Notes under the pieces: model-generated
Databases searched by the model: none
Told to the model about the DNA's origin: nothing
The model's input: the letters and a program-made list of their open reading frames with translations, nothing else
Translations under genes and position numbers: made by a program
From: Triticum aestivum
Taxonomy: Eukaryota; Streptophyta; Magnoliopsida; Poales; Poaceae
Assembly: GCF_018294505.1 (NCBI RefSeq)
Contig: NC_057795.1
Location: 522,975,184-523,039,183, forward strand
DNA: 64,000 nt
Direction: 5' to 3'
Shown here: piece after piece, positions 23,247 to 34,930 of the stretch
How the letters are laid out: each line of letters starts with the position of its first letter
Numbering within the stretch: position 1 is the stretch's first letter

Positions 23247-24000
23247 TGGTATGGCCTGCCGGCTGGAACCAATGCAAGCAAGGGCGTCTGTCACGTCATT
23301 GTCGGCTCGTGGTATGTGGAGGAACTCGCACCCGTCAAAGTGCCCGCTCATCTGCTGGACGAGGAAGTGGTAGTTTGTCATGTTGGCGTTGTTGGCGTCC
23401 CAGTCTCCAGACGACTGCTGGACCACCAAGTCCGAATCGCTGTAGCATAGGATGCGGGGGATGCCGATCTCCTTGGCTAGTCGAAGCCCAAAGATGAGAT
23501 CTCATACTCGGCTACGTTGTTGGAGGCGGCGAAGTGGATCTGTAGTGTGTACTTCAACTTGTCGCCTTTCGGAGAGGTGAGGACGATGCCGACTCCTAGG
23601 CCGGTGCACATCTTCGAACCGTCGAAGTGCATCCACCAATGCATAGAATCCAGCGCTGGAGGTAGGTACTGGGACTCGGCCCAGTCGACGAGGAAGTCGG
23701 CCAGAGCTTGGGACTTGATGGTGGTGCGGGGCTGGTAGAGGATGGTGTGGGGAGCTAGCTCAATGGCCCACTTCGCCACCCGGCCTGAAGCATCTCGGTT
23801 GCCCATGATCTCGGCAAGGGGAGCGGTGCAGACGACTGTGATGGAGTGCTCTTGGAAGTACTGCTTCAGCTTCTTGGCGGCAAAGTACACGCCGTAGCAC
23901 ATCTTCTGATAGTGGGGTAGTTCTGTTTGGAGGTGGACAAGACCTTGCTTAGGTAGTATACTGGCCTCTGGACCGGCTGCACCTTGCCGGCTTCTGGGCG
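23247..24000 (-). pseudogene. Gypsy-1 RNase H
   Basis: RNase H removes RNA from the RNA-DNA hybrid. Motifs on the minus strand are WMHFDGSKM (catalytic Asp) and NNVAEYE (Glu), then SDLVVQQ and HIPRADNDVTDALA. The C-terminal reading SSRQAIPA continues across the solo LTR into the integrase linker. A frame change near 23430-23480 separates the two halves. Confidence 0.85.
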
Positions 24001-24011
24001 CTCGACCACGA

Positions 24012-25020
24012 TCACTGTGCTGATGACTCGGTGGTGGCAGCGATGTAGAGGATCATAGGTTCCTTAGCAGCCAGAGTTGCCGAGATAGGCGGCGTGGACA
24101 TCATGCTCTTGAGCTGAAGAAAGGCTTCGTCCGCCTGGCCGTTCCACTTGAAGCAAGTGGTTTTCTTCATGAGCTGGCACAAGGGGAGCGCCTTCTCACC
24201 CAGTCGACTGATGAAGCGGCCGAGGGATGCCAGGCATCCGGTGAACTTTTGGACGGCACACAGCTTGGTGGGTCTCTCCATTCGCTCGATGGCCTTGATC
24301 TTCACGGGGTTGCACTCGATGTCGCGTTCAGAGACAAGGAAGCCAAGGAGCTGGCTGGATGGTACTCCGAAGACACACTTCTCCGGTTTGATCTTGATTT
24401 GAAAACAATGTAGATTTTTAAAGGTCTCCTTGAGATCCTTCATGAGGGTACCACGCTTCTCCATCTTCACCACAATGTCATCTACATAGACATGGGCACT
24501 ACGGTCGAGTTGTTTCAGGAGGCACTTCTACGTGCAGCGTTGGAAGGTGGCGCCAGCATTCTCAAGCCGAACTCATGGTGATGTAGCAGAAGGTGCCGAA
24601 TGGTGTGATGAAGGCGGTCTTCAAACGGTCGGTTGGATCTAGCTTGATCTGGTGGTAGCCGAAGTATGCGTCCAAGAAGGACAACAACTCGCAGTCGGCC
24701 GTGGAGTCTATCACTTGATCGATCCGTGGCAGAGCAAACCGATCCTCGGGGCAGGCTTTGTTGAGGCTTGTGTAGTCAATACACATGCGCCACTTGTTGT
24801 TCTTCTTCAAGACGAGGACTGGGTTGGCAAGCCAGTCTGGGTAGAACACTTCCATGACGAAGCGGGCTGCCAGAACCCGAGTGATTTCTTCACCAACGAT
24901 CCTTCTCTTCTCTTCTGATAGGCGGCGGAGGGGTTGCTTGACCGGTTTAGCATCCGATCTCACATGGAGTTTGTGCTTGGCGAAATCCTTCGGAACACCC
25001 GTGAAAGGATCGAGAAGAGG
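24012..25020 (-). pseudogene. Gypsy-1 reverse transcriptase
   Basis: Minus-strand reading gives HKLHVRSDAKPVKQPLRR, NPVLVLKKNNKWRMCIDYT, PLPRID-like and LSFLDAYFGYHQI (catalytic Asp), then TPFGTFCY. A frame break lies near 24560. The catalytic YVDDIVVKM is present at about 24470-24490, followed by the thumb and connection region (FGVPSSQLLGFLVSERDIE). The N-terminal side is cut at 25020 by the LTR that starts TGTCTAGAGG. Confidence 0.87.
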
Positions 25021-26580
25021 TGTCTAGAGGGGGGGTGATTAGACCCTCAACAAATAAAGTCGGAAGTTTTTAAGTTTTTCAAGTTGAGGTGGTAGATTAA
25101 CACAATTTCAAGCCTACACAACACAATTCAAGCAAGCATGCAAAGAGTATATGAGCAGTGGAAAGTAAAACATGCAACTTGCAAGAAAGTAAAGGGATGG
25201 GATTGGAGTGTGCAAAGGCAATTGGAGACACGGAGATTTTTGGCGTGGTTCCAATAGGTGGTGCTATCGTACATCCATGTTGATGGAGACTTCAACGCAC
25301 GAAGGGTAACGGTTGCACGAGTCCACGGAGGGCTCCACTCACAAGGGGTCCACGAAGAAGCAACCTTGTCTATCACACCATGGCCATCTCCCATGAAGGA
25401 CTTGCCTCACTAGGGTAGATCTTCACGAAGTAGGCGATCTCCTTGCCCTTACAAACTCCTTGGTTCAACCCCACAATCTTGACGGAGGCTCCCAAGTGAC
25501 ACCTAACCAATCTAGGAGACACCACTCTCCAAAAGGTAATAGATGGTGTGTTGATGATGAACTCCTTGCTCTTGTGCTTCAAATGATAGTCTCCCCAACA
25601 CTCAACTCTCTCTCACAGATTTGGCTATGGTGGAAAGATGATTTGAGTGGAAAGCAACTTGGGGAAGGTTAGAGATCAAGATTCTTGTGGTTGGATTGGG
25701 ATATCTTGGTCTCAACACATGAGTAGGTGGTTCTCTCTCAGAAAATGAATGCTGGAAGTGTAGGCACGTTCTGATGGCTCTCCTCACAAATGAAGAATGG
25801 GTGGAGGGGTATATATAGCCTCCACACAAAACCTAACCGTTACACACAGATTCCCAAACTCGGTGAGACTGAATGGTAAAACTTGGTCAGACCAATTCAA
25901 GTCAAAATGTGAATGTTAGAGTTTTCAGTGGGACCGACAAGGTCCATTCTGTGGGACCAATGTGCAGGGGTTAGGATAAAACCTCAACTCAGTTTTACCG
26001 ATTACTCAAACTCGGTGAGACCGATTTTGGTAATAAGCAAACAGAGGATTGGTCAAGCAAACTCGATGGTACCAACTGAACAAACTCGATTAGACCAAAA
26101 ATGTTACAATAGATCACATAGAATTTGCAAGCCCATCTCGGTGAGACCAAAGTGACTAGGGTTTGGCAGTGGGTGGATTAGATGAAACTCGTTGGCGCCG
26201 GATAGACAAAATCGGTGGGGCCGAGTTTGACATTTAGGTTTAGGACATATGTGGATGTGAGAAAGTGGCTGAGGGTTTTGGAGCATATCACCAAGCACTT
26301 TGAGCAAGCAAGCCATTAAGCAACACCTCATCCCCTTTTAATAGTATTGGCTTTCCTATGGACTCAATGTGATCTTGGATCACTAAAATGAAAATGTAGA
26401 GTCTTGAGCTTTTGCCAATATTTGTCCTTAGCATCTTGAAGGGGTTCCACATCCTCTTGTCCATGTCCATGCCACTCCAATGTTAAACTCATCTGAAATA
26501 TACTAGGTAGAAATATTAGTCCAACAAGAGATATGTTGACATAAATTACCAAAATCACCCAGGGAATACTTGTGCTTTCA
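25021..26580 (-). repeat. LTR of an unidentified retrotransposon, reverse orientation
   Basis: Minus strand runs from TGAAAGCACAAGTATTCC to CCCCTCTAGACA, about 1560 bp, with TG...CA ends. Immediately upstream on the minus strand is a polypurine tract (AAAAAGGGGGAGAT, 26581-26594), so this is a 3' LTR. It abuts the truncated RT of Gypsy-1, which it must have disrupted; the flank is AGAGG at 25016-25020, but the other end is not available to confirm a target duplication. It contains many scattered copies of a dyad motif close to CTCGGTGAGACCGAG. Family not named. Confidence 0.75.
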
Positions 26581-28169
26581 ATCTCCCCCTTTTTGGTAAT
26601 TGATGACAACATACATCAAAGCTTTAGATAAAGATATAAGGAAATAGCAAGTAAAGCTTTGGAAAGACATGCAACATGCATTATCTCCCCCTACATGTAT
26701 GCAGTCATGTGATGATATATCATAAGAGTATGAGAATGCATAAACATGTCAGAGCAAGAAATGAGTTACATGTGTCTTGGCTATGTGCATCAGAGCAAAT
26801 GATATAGATACTGGAAATATACCTTCATGTTTATGAATCTCTCTTGCAAAAAAATTAACCACATCAAGAGATCTTCATGCACATGAGTGTGATGCATATA
26901 CTTACCTTGTGGTCTTGAGCTAGCTTTGAAGAAGATGTACCTGGGTAAACAAGGTTAGATAACACAAGAACATCTACTAGACAGAGCAAGAACTAAAGAA
27001 CACAAGAATACCAAGACATGTAGAGTGTGAGTACTAGGTACTCTATTTGGTTATTGACATGTCCCCAAGAATAAATATATGCAATGAATTCCAAAGATTT
27101 TCTTCCCTTAGGTGTCTTTCTCCCCCTGAATCTGACATGGAATAATGGGAGCAGATAGGGTAAAAGAAAATCAGAGCAAACAAGAAAATCAGAGCAAGAT
27201 AGAATCATAACATGTACTATCATGTCTTTCCCCTCTTGAAGACATGAGACAACTTTCCTCTCAAGGATAGGAGCATCAGGAGAAGCTTTTATGAGTGCAT
27301 TCTCTCTTATGTGATAGGCTTTGATGTGCTCTCTCTCCTCCTTTGACATCAATTTCCAAGAAGGGATATCTGGAGCATGAGTCAAGGTAGGTTTGATACT
27401 TGAGTCACATTACAAAGCCACATGTAATATAGGATACTAGTAGAGGACAAGTTACAGAGAGTGGAGCTGGGACAAATATGCAGGATACAAGTGACACAGA
27501 TTTTGTCTCAAGACTGAAATCGGTAGCACCGAGTTGTTATTATCGGTGACACTGAGATGGTTCAGTTTGGCCGAAAAGATCAACCCGGTGAGACCGAGTT
27601 CAATCTAGAGAGTAAATGCTTGTCACCTCAGCTCACTAGGACAAATAAGATCTCACAAGGATATGCAATGAATTAACTGAAGGATTTGCAATGAATTGGA
27701 TGCAGGGAAATGCAGAAAAGAACAGAGAGAAGAAAAGAAAAGAAATCTAGATGAAGTTTTTTTGAAAGGGGAACTAGCATGCATGAGACAAATACAAGAG
27801 CACAGAGAAACAACAGAGAACTTCATCTAGAAAAGGTTGGCGACAAAGTCACCTATGTTAGAGTATATTGACTTAGAAGTCAAGTGAGGACACTTGATCA
27901 TAGGTCATACTCATCGTTTAAGCTCAAAATGGGTTTGCCATTTTTCGTTTAAGCATCTTGATGTATTCACATCTTGTTGAGTTGCCCTGACCCATATCTT
28001 TGGGTAAAGCTTCTCTAAGATGGAATGACATACCTTGGGTGGTGGTGTTGAACTTGGTCATGTAGTTGAACTTGTGTAGGGTGCTCAAGTTGAAGTAGAT
28101 CATCAAGAAATGGGAGCACCACTTGTAGTTAAAGTTCATCTTCCTACATGGGTTAGTCTTGTTTGGTGA
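26581..28169 (-). mobile_element. 3' internal region of the same unidentified LTR element
   Basis: It starts with the polypurine tract and continues as low-coding sequence. One minus-strand reading (about 27385-27200) gives a plausible conserved-looking peptide (PSWKLMSKEEREHIKAY) that I cannot assign. Copies of the CGGTGAGACCGAG dyad motif recur near 27520-27600. The element is cut near 28170 by Copia-LTR sequence, so its pol and 5' LTR are not seen. Confidence 0.5.
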
Positions 28170-28742
28170 ATGCGGTAATTTCAAAAAAATTCCTACGATC
28201 ACGCAAGATCTATCTAGGTGATGCATAGCAACGAGAGGGGATAGTGTTATCTACGTACCCTCGTAGACCGAAAGTGGAAGCGTTATGACAACGCGGTTGA
28301 TGTAGTCGTACGTCTTCACGATCCGACCTATCCTACCACCAAAGGTATGTCACCTCCGTGATCTGCACACGTTCAGCTCGGTGACGTCCCACGAACTCTA
28401 GATCTAGCTAAGGTCGAGGGAGAGTTTCGTTAGCATGATGGCGTGGTGACGATGATGATGAAGTTACCGGCCCAGGGCTTCGCCTAAGCACTATGACGAT
28501 ATGACCAAGGTGTGTAACTATGGAGGGGGAACAGCACACGGCTAAAACAATTGTCAACTTGTGTGTCCTAGGGTGCCCCCTGCCCCCGTATATAAAGGAG
28601 CAAGGGGGAGGCCGGCCGACCCTCCTAGGGCGCGCCCCAATAGGGGAATCCTACTAGGACTCCAAGTTCTAGTAGGTTTCCACCTAAAGGGAGAGAGGGG
28701 GAAGAAATAGAGGGAGAGGGGGAAGGCAAGGGGGGCGCCGCC
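28170..28742 (-). repeat. Copia LTR fragment (R/U5 side), reverse orientation
   Basis: The plus strand begins near TGCGGTAATTTCAAAAAAATTCC and contains the inverted forms of Copia LTR landmarks: GATCTATCTAGGTGATGCATAG, CCCTCGTAGACCGAAAG, GGCTTCGCCTAAGCAC and GTATATAAAGGAGC. It resembles the 3' part of the Copia-1 LTR most. The U3 end is missing where Gypsy-2 begins at 28743. Confidence 0.7.
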
Positions 28743-29213
28743 TAAGGGAGTCTTGGATTAGGGGGTCCTCGGACAGCCGGACTATATACTTCAGCCGGAC
28801 TGTTGGACTATGGAGATACAAGACAGGAGACTTTGCCCCGTGTCCGGGTGGGACTCTCCTTTGCGTGAAAGGCAAGCTTGGCGATTCAGATATGTAGATT
28901 TCCTTCTCTGTAACCAACTCTGTGTAACCCTAGCCCCCTCCAGTGTCTATATAAACCGGAGGGTTTAGTCTGTAGGACAAGGACAATCATATTCATAGGC
29001 TAGCTTCTAGGGTTAGCCTCCTCGATCTCGTGGTAGATCAACTCTTGTAATACTCATATCATCAAGATCAATCAAGCAGGAAGTAGGGTATTACCCCCAT
29101 AGAGAGGGCCCGAACCTGGGTAAACATCGTGTCCCCTGCCTCCGGTTACCATTAGCCTTAGACACACAGTTCGGGACCCCCTACCCGAGATCCGCCGGTT
29201 TTCACACCGACAT
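28743..29213 (+). repeat. Gypsy-2 5' LTR
   Basis: About 471 bp from TAAGGGAGTCTTGGATTAGG (first TG apparently mutated to TA) to TTCACACCGACA. A TATA box CTATATAAACC lies near 28947, followed by the AACCTGGGTAAACATCG string. Directly after the LTR is a primer-binding-site-like TTGGTGCTTTCACTGAGAG. Confidence 0.7.
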
Positions 29214-29256
29214 TGGTGCTTTCACTGAGAGTTCCACTGTGTCGTCATCGTAAGGC

Positions 29257-31590
29257 TTGATGGCTCCCTCAATCATCTACAATAGTGCAGTCGAGGGCGA
29301 GACTTTTCCTCCCGGACAGATCTTCATATTCGGTGGCTTCACACCACGGGCCAACTCACTGGGCCATCTGGAGCAGATCGACAGCTATGCCCCTGGCCAT
29401 CGGGTCAGGTTCGGAAGTTTGAACTACATCGCCGACATCCACGGAGACTCGATCTTCGACATATTCGAACCCACGACAGCCGCTCCCTGCAGCCACGATG
29501 GACACGACTTAAATCTGTCATCAGACTACGCTTAGGAGACTGCGCCTATGACTGTCCTGGCCCTAGATCTAGAACAGATGGCGTTGTTCGCGGACGGGGG
29601 GGCTGTACCCCACCACAGAGGCCGCCCACTCTACGATGCTGGAGCCGAACACAGATCCAACCTCTAGCAGGGTCTGTGCCATCGAACCTTCAGACTCTTC
29701 TCCGAATACAGGTTCCGAACCGCGTGTGTCCGCGCCCGTAGAATCCAATTGGGCGCCGATCTTGGAGTTTACCTCCGCGGACATCTTTCAACACTCGCCC
29801 TTGGGCGACGTGTTGAATTCTTTTAAATCCCTCTCCCCGTCAGGTGATTCTTGGCCGAACTATGTCCGACTCGAGTGGGAAGCGGATGACGAAGAATTTC
29901 GTTGCCCACCCACCACCCACTTGATAGCCACTGTCGACGACTTAACCGACATGCTTGACTTCAACCCCGAAGACATTGACAGTATGGACGACGATGCGGG
30001 AGAAGAAGAAGAACCACCGCCCACAGGGCGCTGGACAGCCACCTCGTCATATGACATTTACATGGTGGATACCCCCAAAGAAGACAATGGCGAGGACAAA
30101 AAGGATGCGGGTGAGGATAAACCTGCCGAGAAGCAGCCGAAGCATCGATGAATACAGACTCGAGCGCCCAACCAAAAGTTACTCCAGGTGCAGGTTGCTA
30201 CCTGAATTCGAGGACGAGGCGCTAGAGCCCACACTACCAGCGCATGATGCGGCTGGCCGACCACCACGTGGGTGGGACAAAGCGGCATATCAGCCCGAAC
30301 ACCAGCCCGCGCCCCGTCACCAAACAAATAGAAACACAAAGGCTCGAGGATACAAACATGGCCTGCGGTACAAATTGGAAGACAAAGCAGGACAACCAAG
30401 ATCAATCTACGGATCATGGTGGCGCGCCTCAACACACGACGACGACCGTCACGCCGGATACACTACATACAAATCCACCCAGGTTGAATACAGCAGACCA
30501 GCTACATCTGAACTGCGTCATGAAGTGGCTCGGCACAGAGGCGCCGCACACCCCCTATGCTTCATGGATGAAGTAATGGAACATGAATTCCCAGAAGGGT
30601 TTAAACCCGTGAACATTGAACCATATGATGGGACAACCGATCCTGCGGTTTGGATTAAAGACTTCCTTCTCCACATTCACATGGCCCGCGGTGATGATCT
30701 TCATGCCATCAAGTACCTCCCACTAAAACTCAAGGGACCGGCTCGACACTGGTTAAACAGTCTGCCAGAAAACTCCATTGGCAGTTGGGAGAACCTGGAA
30801 GATGCATTTCTTGACAACTTTCAAGGCACTTATGTACGACCACCGGATGCTGACGACTTAAGTCATATAACCCAATAGACCGGAGAGTCAGCCAGGAAAT
30901 TCTGGACTCGGTTCTTAACTAAAAAGAACCAAATTGTCGACTGTCCGGATGTCGAAGCCCTAGCAGCCTTTAAGCATAACATCCGCGACGATGGCTAGCC
31001 CGACACCTTGGCCATGAGAAGTCGAAATCCATGGCAACCCTTACGACACTTATGACCCGCTTTTGCACGGGCGAGGATAGCTGGTTAGCCTGTAGCAGCA
31101 GCACATCAGGAAAACCTGGCGCTTCAGACGCCAGAGATAGCAACGACAAACCTCGACACAATAGGTTCAAGCATCGAAAACAACGGCGATAACGCCGAAG
31201 ATACAGTCGTCAATGCCGGATTCAGTGGCTTCAAGTCCGGTCAGCAGAAGAAGCCATTCAAAAGAAACAATCTGGGCCCGTCCAGTTTGGACCGCATCAT
31301 CGACCGTCCATGTCAAATCCATGGCACCCCTGATAAACCAGCCAACCACACCAACAGAGAGTGTTGGGTGTTTAAACGGGCCGGCAAGCTAAATGCCGAA
31401 AACAAGGAAAAAGGGTTGCACAACGATGACGATGACGAACCCTGGCCACCGAACACAGGGGGACAGAAGAAATCCCCTCCCCAAGTCAAAACGGTGAACA
31501 TGATATACGCGACCCATATATCCAAGCGAGAGCGGAAGCGCGCACTAAGGGACGTCTATGCGATGGAGTCGGTTGCCCCAAAGTTCAATC
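29257..31590 (+). pseudogene. Gypsy-2 gag
   Basis: Gag forms the capsid. It begins MAPSIIYNSAVEGETFPP. A stop at 29533 and frame changes near 29640 and 30150 break it. An acidic region (DDDAGEEEEPPPTGRW, about 29985) precedes the retrotransposon gag domain: MEHEFPEGFKPVNIEPYDG, WIKDFLLHIHMARGDDLHAIKYL and ARHWLNSLPENSIGSWE (30560-30810). A CAG-to-TAG type stop ends the frame at 30878 inside the domain, and recognisable gag continues beyond it. The zinc-knuckle-like segment CQIHGTPDKPANHTNREC lies at about 31315-31365. Confidence 0.82.
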
Positions 31591-31827
31591 AATAGTCTTC
31601 CTGTCCGATTACCTTCGACCGCAGAGACCATCCAACCAGTATTCGTCATGGCGGTTCAGCCGTGCTGGTCCTTGACCCCATTATCGATGGATTCCACCTC
31701 ACACGAGTCCTCATGGATGGTGGCAGTAGCCTGAACCTACTGTATCAAGACACGGTGCGCAAAATGGGCATCGATCCCTCAAGGATCAAACCCACCAAAA
31801 CCACCTTTAAAGGTGTCATACCGGGTG
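31591..31827 (+). pseudogene. Gypsy-2 protease, N-terminal half
   Basis: The retropepsin-like reading ITFDRRDHPTSI...VLVLDPIIDGFHLTRVLMDGGSS has the active site as LMDGGSSLNLLY: Asp-Gly-Gly instead of the usual Asp-Thr-Gly or Asp-Ser-Gly. MDGGSS is the form familiar in grass Gypsy proteases. It continues to FKGVIPGV, where Copia-2 inserted at TAGAG (31828-31832). The other half is at 44604-44957. Confidence 0.8.
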
Positions 31828-31832
31828 TAGAG

Positions 31833-33566
31833 TGTTGGAAATATGCCCTAGAGGCAATAATAAATTAGTTATTATTATATTTCCTTGTTCATGATAATCG
31901 TTTGTTATCCATGCTATAATTGTATTGATAGGAAACTCAGATACATGTGTGGGTACATAGACAACACCATGTCCCTAGTAAGCCTCTAGTTGACTAGCTC
32001 GTTGATCAATAGATGGTTACGGTTTCCTGACCATGGACATTGGATGTCATTGATAACGGGATCACATCATTAGGAGAATGATGTGATGGACAAGACCCAA
32101 TCCTAAGCATAGCACAAGATCGTGTAGTTCATTTTGCTAGAGCTTTTTCAATGTCAAGTATCTCTTCCTTAGACCATGAGATCGTGTAACTCCCGGATAC
32201 CGTAAGAGTGCTTTGGGTGTACCAAACGTCACAACATAACTGGGTGACTATAAAGGTGCACTACAGGTATCTCCGAAAGTGTCTGTTGGGTTGACACGGA
32301 TCGAGACTGGGATTTGTCACTCCGTATGACGGAGAGGTATCTCTGGGCTCACTCGGTAATGCATCATCATAATGAGCTCAAAGTGACCAAGTGGTTGGTC
32401 ACGGGATCATGCATTACGGTACGAGTAAAGTGACTTGCCGGTAACGAGACTGAACGAGGTATTGGGATACCGACGATCGAGTCTCGGGCAACGTATCGAT
32501 TGACAAAGGGAATTGCATACGGGGTTGATCGAATCCTCGACATCGTGGTTCATCCGATGAAATCATCGTGGAACATGTGGGAGCCAACATGGTTATCCAG
32601 ATCCCACTGTTGGTTATTGCCCGAGAGCCGTCTCGGTCATGTCTGCATGTCTCCCGAACCTGTAGGGTCTACACACTTAAGGTTCGGTGACGCTAGGGTT
32701 GTATGAATATGAGTATGCAGCAAACCATATGTTGTTCGGAGTCCCGGATGAGATCCCGGACGTCACGAGGAGTTCCGAAATGGTCCGGAGGTAAAGATTT
32801 ATATATAGAAAGTCTTATTTTGGTCGCCGGAAAAGTTTCGCACTTTATCGGTATTGTACCGGGAGTGCTGAAAGGGGTCCGGGGGTCCATCAGGGGGGTC
32901 CACCTGCCCCGGGGGGCCACATGGGCTGTAGGGGGTGCACCTTGGCCCATATGGGCCAAGGGCACCAGCCCCAAGAGGCCCATGCGCCAAGGAGACTTGG
33001 AGAGGGGAGAGTCCAAAGAGGGGAAGGCACCTCCGAGGTGCCTTGGGGAGGATGGACTCCTCCCCCCCCTCTTGGCCGCACCCCTTCCTTGGAGGAAGGG
33101 GCAAGGCTGCGCCCTCCCCCCTCTCTTGCGCCTATATAAAGGGAGGGGAGGGAGGGGTGGCCGAACCAATAAGTCCTGGCGCCTCCCTCCTCCCTGCAAC
33201 ACCTCCTCCTCCTCCCGTAGTTGCTTAGCGAAGCCCTGCCGGAGTTCTGCTGCATCCACCACCACGCCGTCGTGCTGCTGGATCTTCATCAACCTCTCCT
33301 TCCCCCTTGCTGGATCAAGAAGGAGGAGACGTCATCCGCTCCGTACGTGTGTTGAACGCGGAGGTGCTGTCCGTTCGGCACTAGGTCATCGGTGATCTGA
33401 ATCACGGCGAGTACGACTCCATCAACCCCATTCCATTGAACGCTTCCGCTTAGCGATCTACAAGGGTATGTAGATGCACTCTCCTTCCCCTCGTTGCTGG
33501 TTTCTCCATAGATAGATCTTGGTGACACGTAGGAAATTTTTTGAATTTATGCTACGTTCCCCAACA
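31833..33566 (+). repeat. Copia-2 5' LTR
   Basis: 1734 bp from TGTTGGAAATATGCCC to TTCCCCAACA. TATA box CCTATATAAAGGG at about 33130 marks the U3/R side. It lacks the few bases of the 3' LTR around GGGCAAGTAACATACCG (here GGGCAACGTATCG), one of the few indels between the two. Confidence 0.95.
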
Positions 33567-34930
33567 GTGGCATCATGAGCTAGGTCTATTGCGTAGATTC
33601 TTTGCACGAGTAGAACACAAAGTAGTTGTGGGCATTGATCTTGTTCAATATGCTTACCATTACTAGTCCAATCTTGTTTCGACGGTATTGTGGGATGAAG
33701 CGGCCTGGACCGACCTTACACGTACTCTTACGTGAGACAGGTTCCACCGACTGACATGCACTTGGTGCATAAGGTGGCTAGCGGGTGCCAGTCTCTCCCA
33801 CTTTAGTCGGAACTGATTCGATGAAAAGGGTCCTTATGAAGGGTAAATAGCAATTGACATATCACGTTGTGGTTTTTGCGTAGGTAAGAAACGTTCTTGC
33901 TAGAAACCCATAGCAGCCACGTAAAACATGCAAACAACAATTAGAGGACGTCTAACTTGTTTTTGCAGGGTATGCTATGTGATGTGATATGGCCAAGAAG
34001 AATGTGATGAATATATGTGATGTATGAGATTGATCATGTTCTTGTAATAGGAATCACGACTTGCATGTCGATGAGTATGACAACCGGCAGGAGCCATAGG
34101 AGTTGTCTTTATTTATTGTATGACCTGCGTGTCATTGAACAACGCCATGTAATTACTTTACTTTATTGCTAACCGGTAGCCATAGTAGTAGAAGTAATAG
34201 TTGGCGAGACAACTTCATGAAGACACAATGATGGAGATCATGATGATGGAGATCATGGTGTCATGCCGGTGACGATGATGATCATGGAGCCCCGAAGATG
34301 GAGATCAATGGAGCTATATGATATTGGCCATATCATGTCACTACTATATAATTGCATGTGATGTTTATTATCTTTATGCATCTTGTTTACTTAGAACGAC
34401 GGTAGTAAATAAGATGATCCCTTACAACAATTTCAAGAAGTGTTCTCCCCTAACTGTGCACCGTTGCTAAAGTTCGTTGCTTCTAAGCACCACGTGATGA
34501 TCGGGTGTTATGGATTCTTACGTTCACATACAACGGGTGTAAGACAGATATACACACGCGAAACACTTAGGGTTAACTTGACGAGCCTAGCATATACAGA
34601 CATGGCCTCGGAACACAGAGACCGAAAGGTCGAGCATGAGTCGTATAGTAGATACGATCAACATGAAGATGTTCACCGATGATGACTAGTCCGTCTCACG
34701 TGATGATCAGACACGGCCTAGTTGACTCGGATCATGTAATCACTTAGATGACCAAAGGGATGTCTATCTGAGTGGGAGTACATAAGATGAACTTAATTAT
34801 CCTGAACATAGTCAAAAGATCTTTGCAAATTATGTCGTAAGCTCGCGCTTTAGTTCCACTGTTTAGATATGTTCCTAGAGAAAATATAGTTGAAAGTTGA
34901 TAGTAGCGATTATGCGATCAGTAGAAAGCT
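33567..34930 (+). other. Copia-2 untranslated leader with degenerate primer-binding site
   Basis: The site after the LTR reads GTGGCATCATGAGCT, where the initiator-Met-tRNA complement TGGTATCAGAGCT is expected, so three or more positions differ. The rest is the long Copia leader with ACGATGGAGATC-type repeats near 34200-34310, collinear with the leader at 61281-62578. No ORF. Confidence 0.75.

Larger units (their letters stand above)
11177..25020 (-). mobile_element. Gypsy-1: Ty3/Gypsy retrotransposon, nested and 5'-truncated
   Basis: The pol order on the minus strand is RT (24012-25020), RNase H (23247-24000) and integrase (19968-21536). An additional ORF follows on the opposite strand, converging on pol. 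An LTR-like end lies at the left (11177). The element is interrupted by a Copia (13131-19069) and a solo Copia LTR (21537-23241), and its gag, protease and RT N-terminus are cut off at 25020 by another LTR. Many stops and frameshifts show it is dead. Family name not assigned. Confidence 0.8.

Noticed and set aside
32693..33395. Long ORFs on both strands in Copia LTRs (also 43726-44427, 55687-56394 and 62922-63428)
   Set aside because: They lie in the GC-rich U3/R part of LTRs, recur in each LTR copy on either strand and match no protein.
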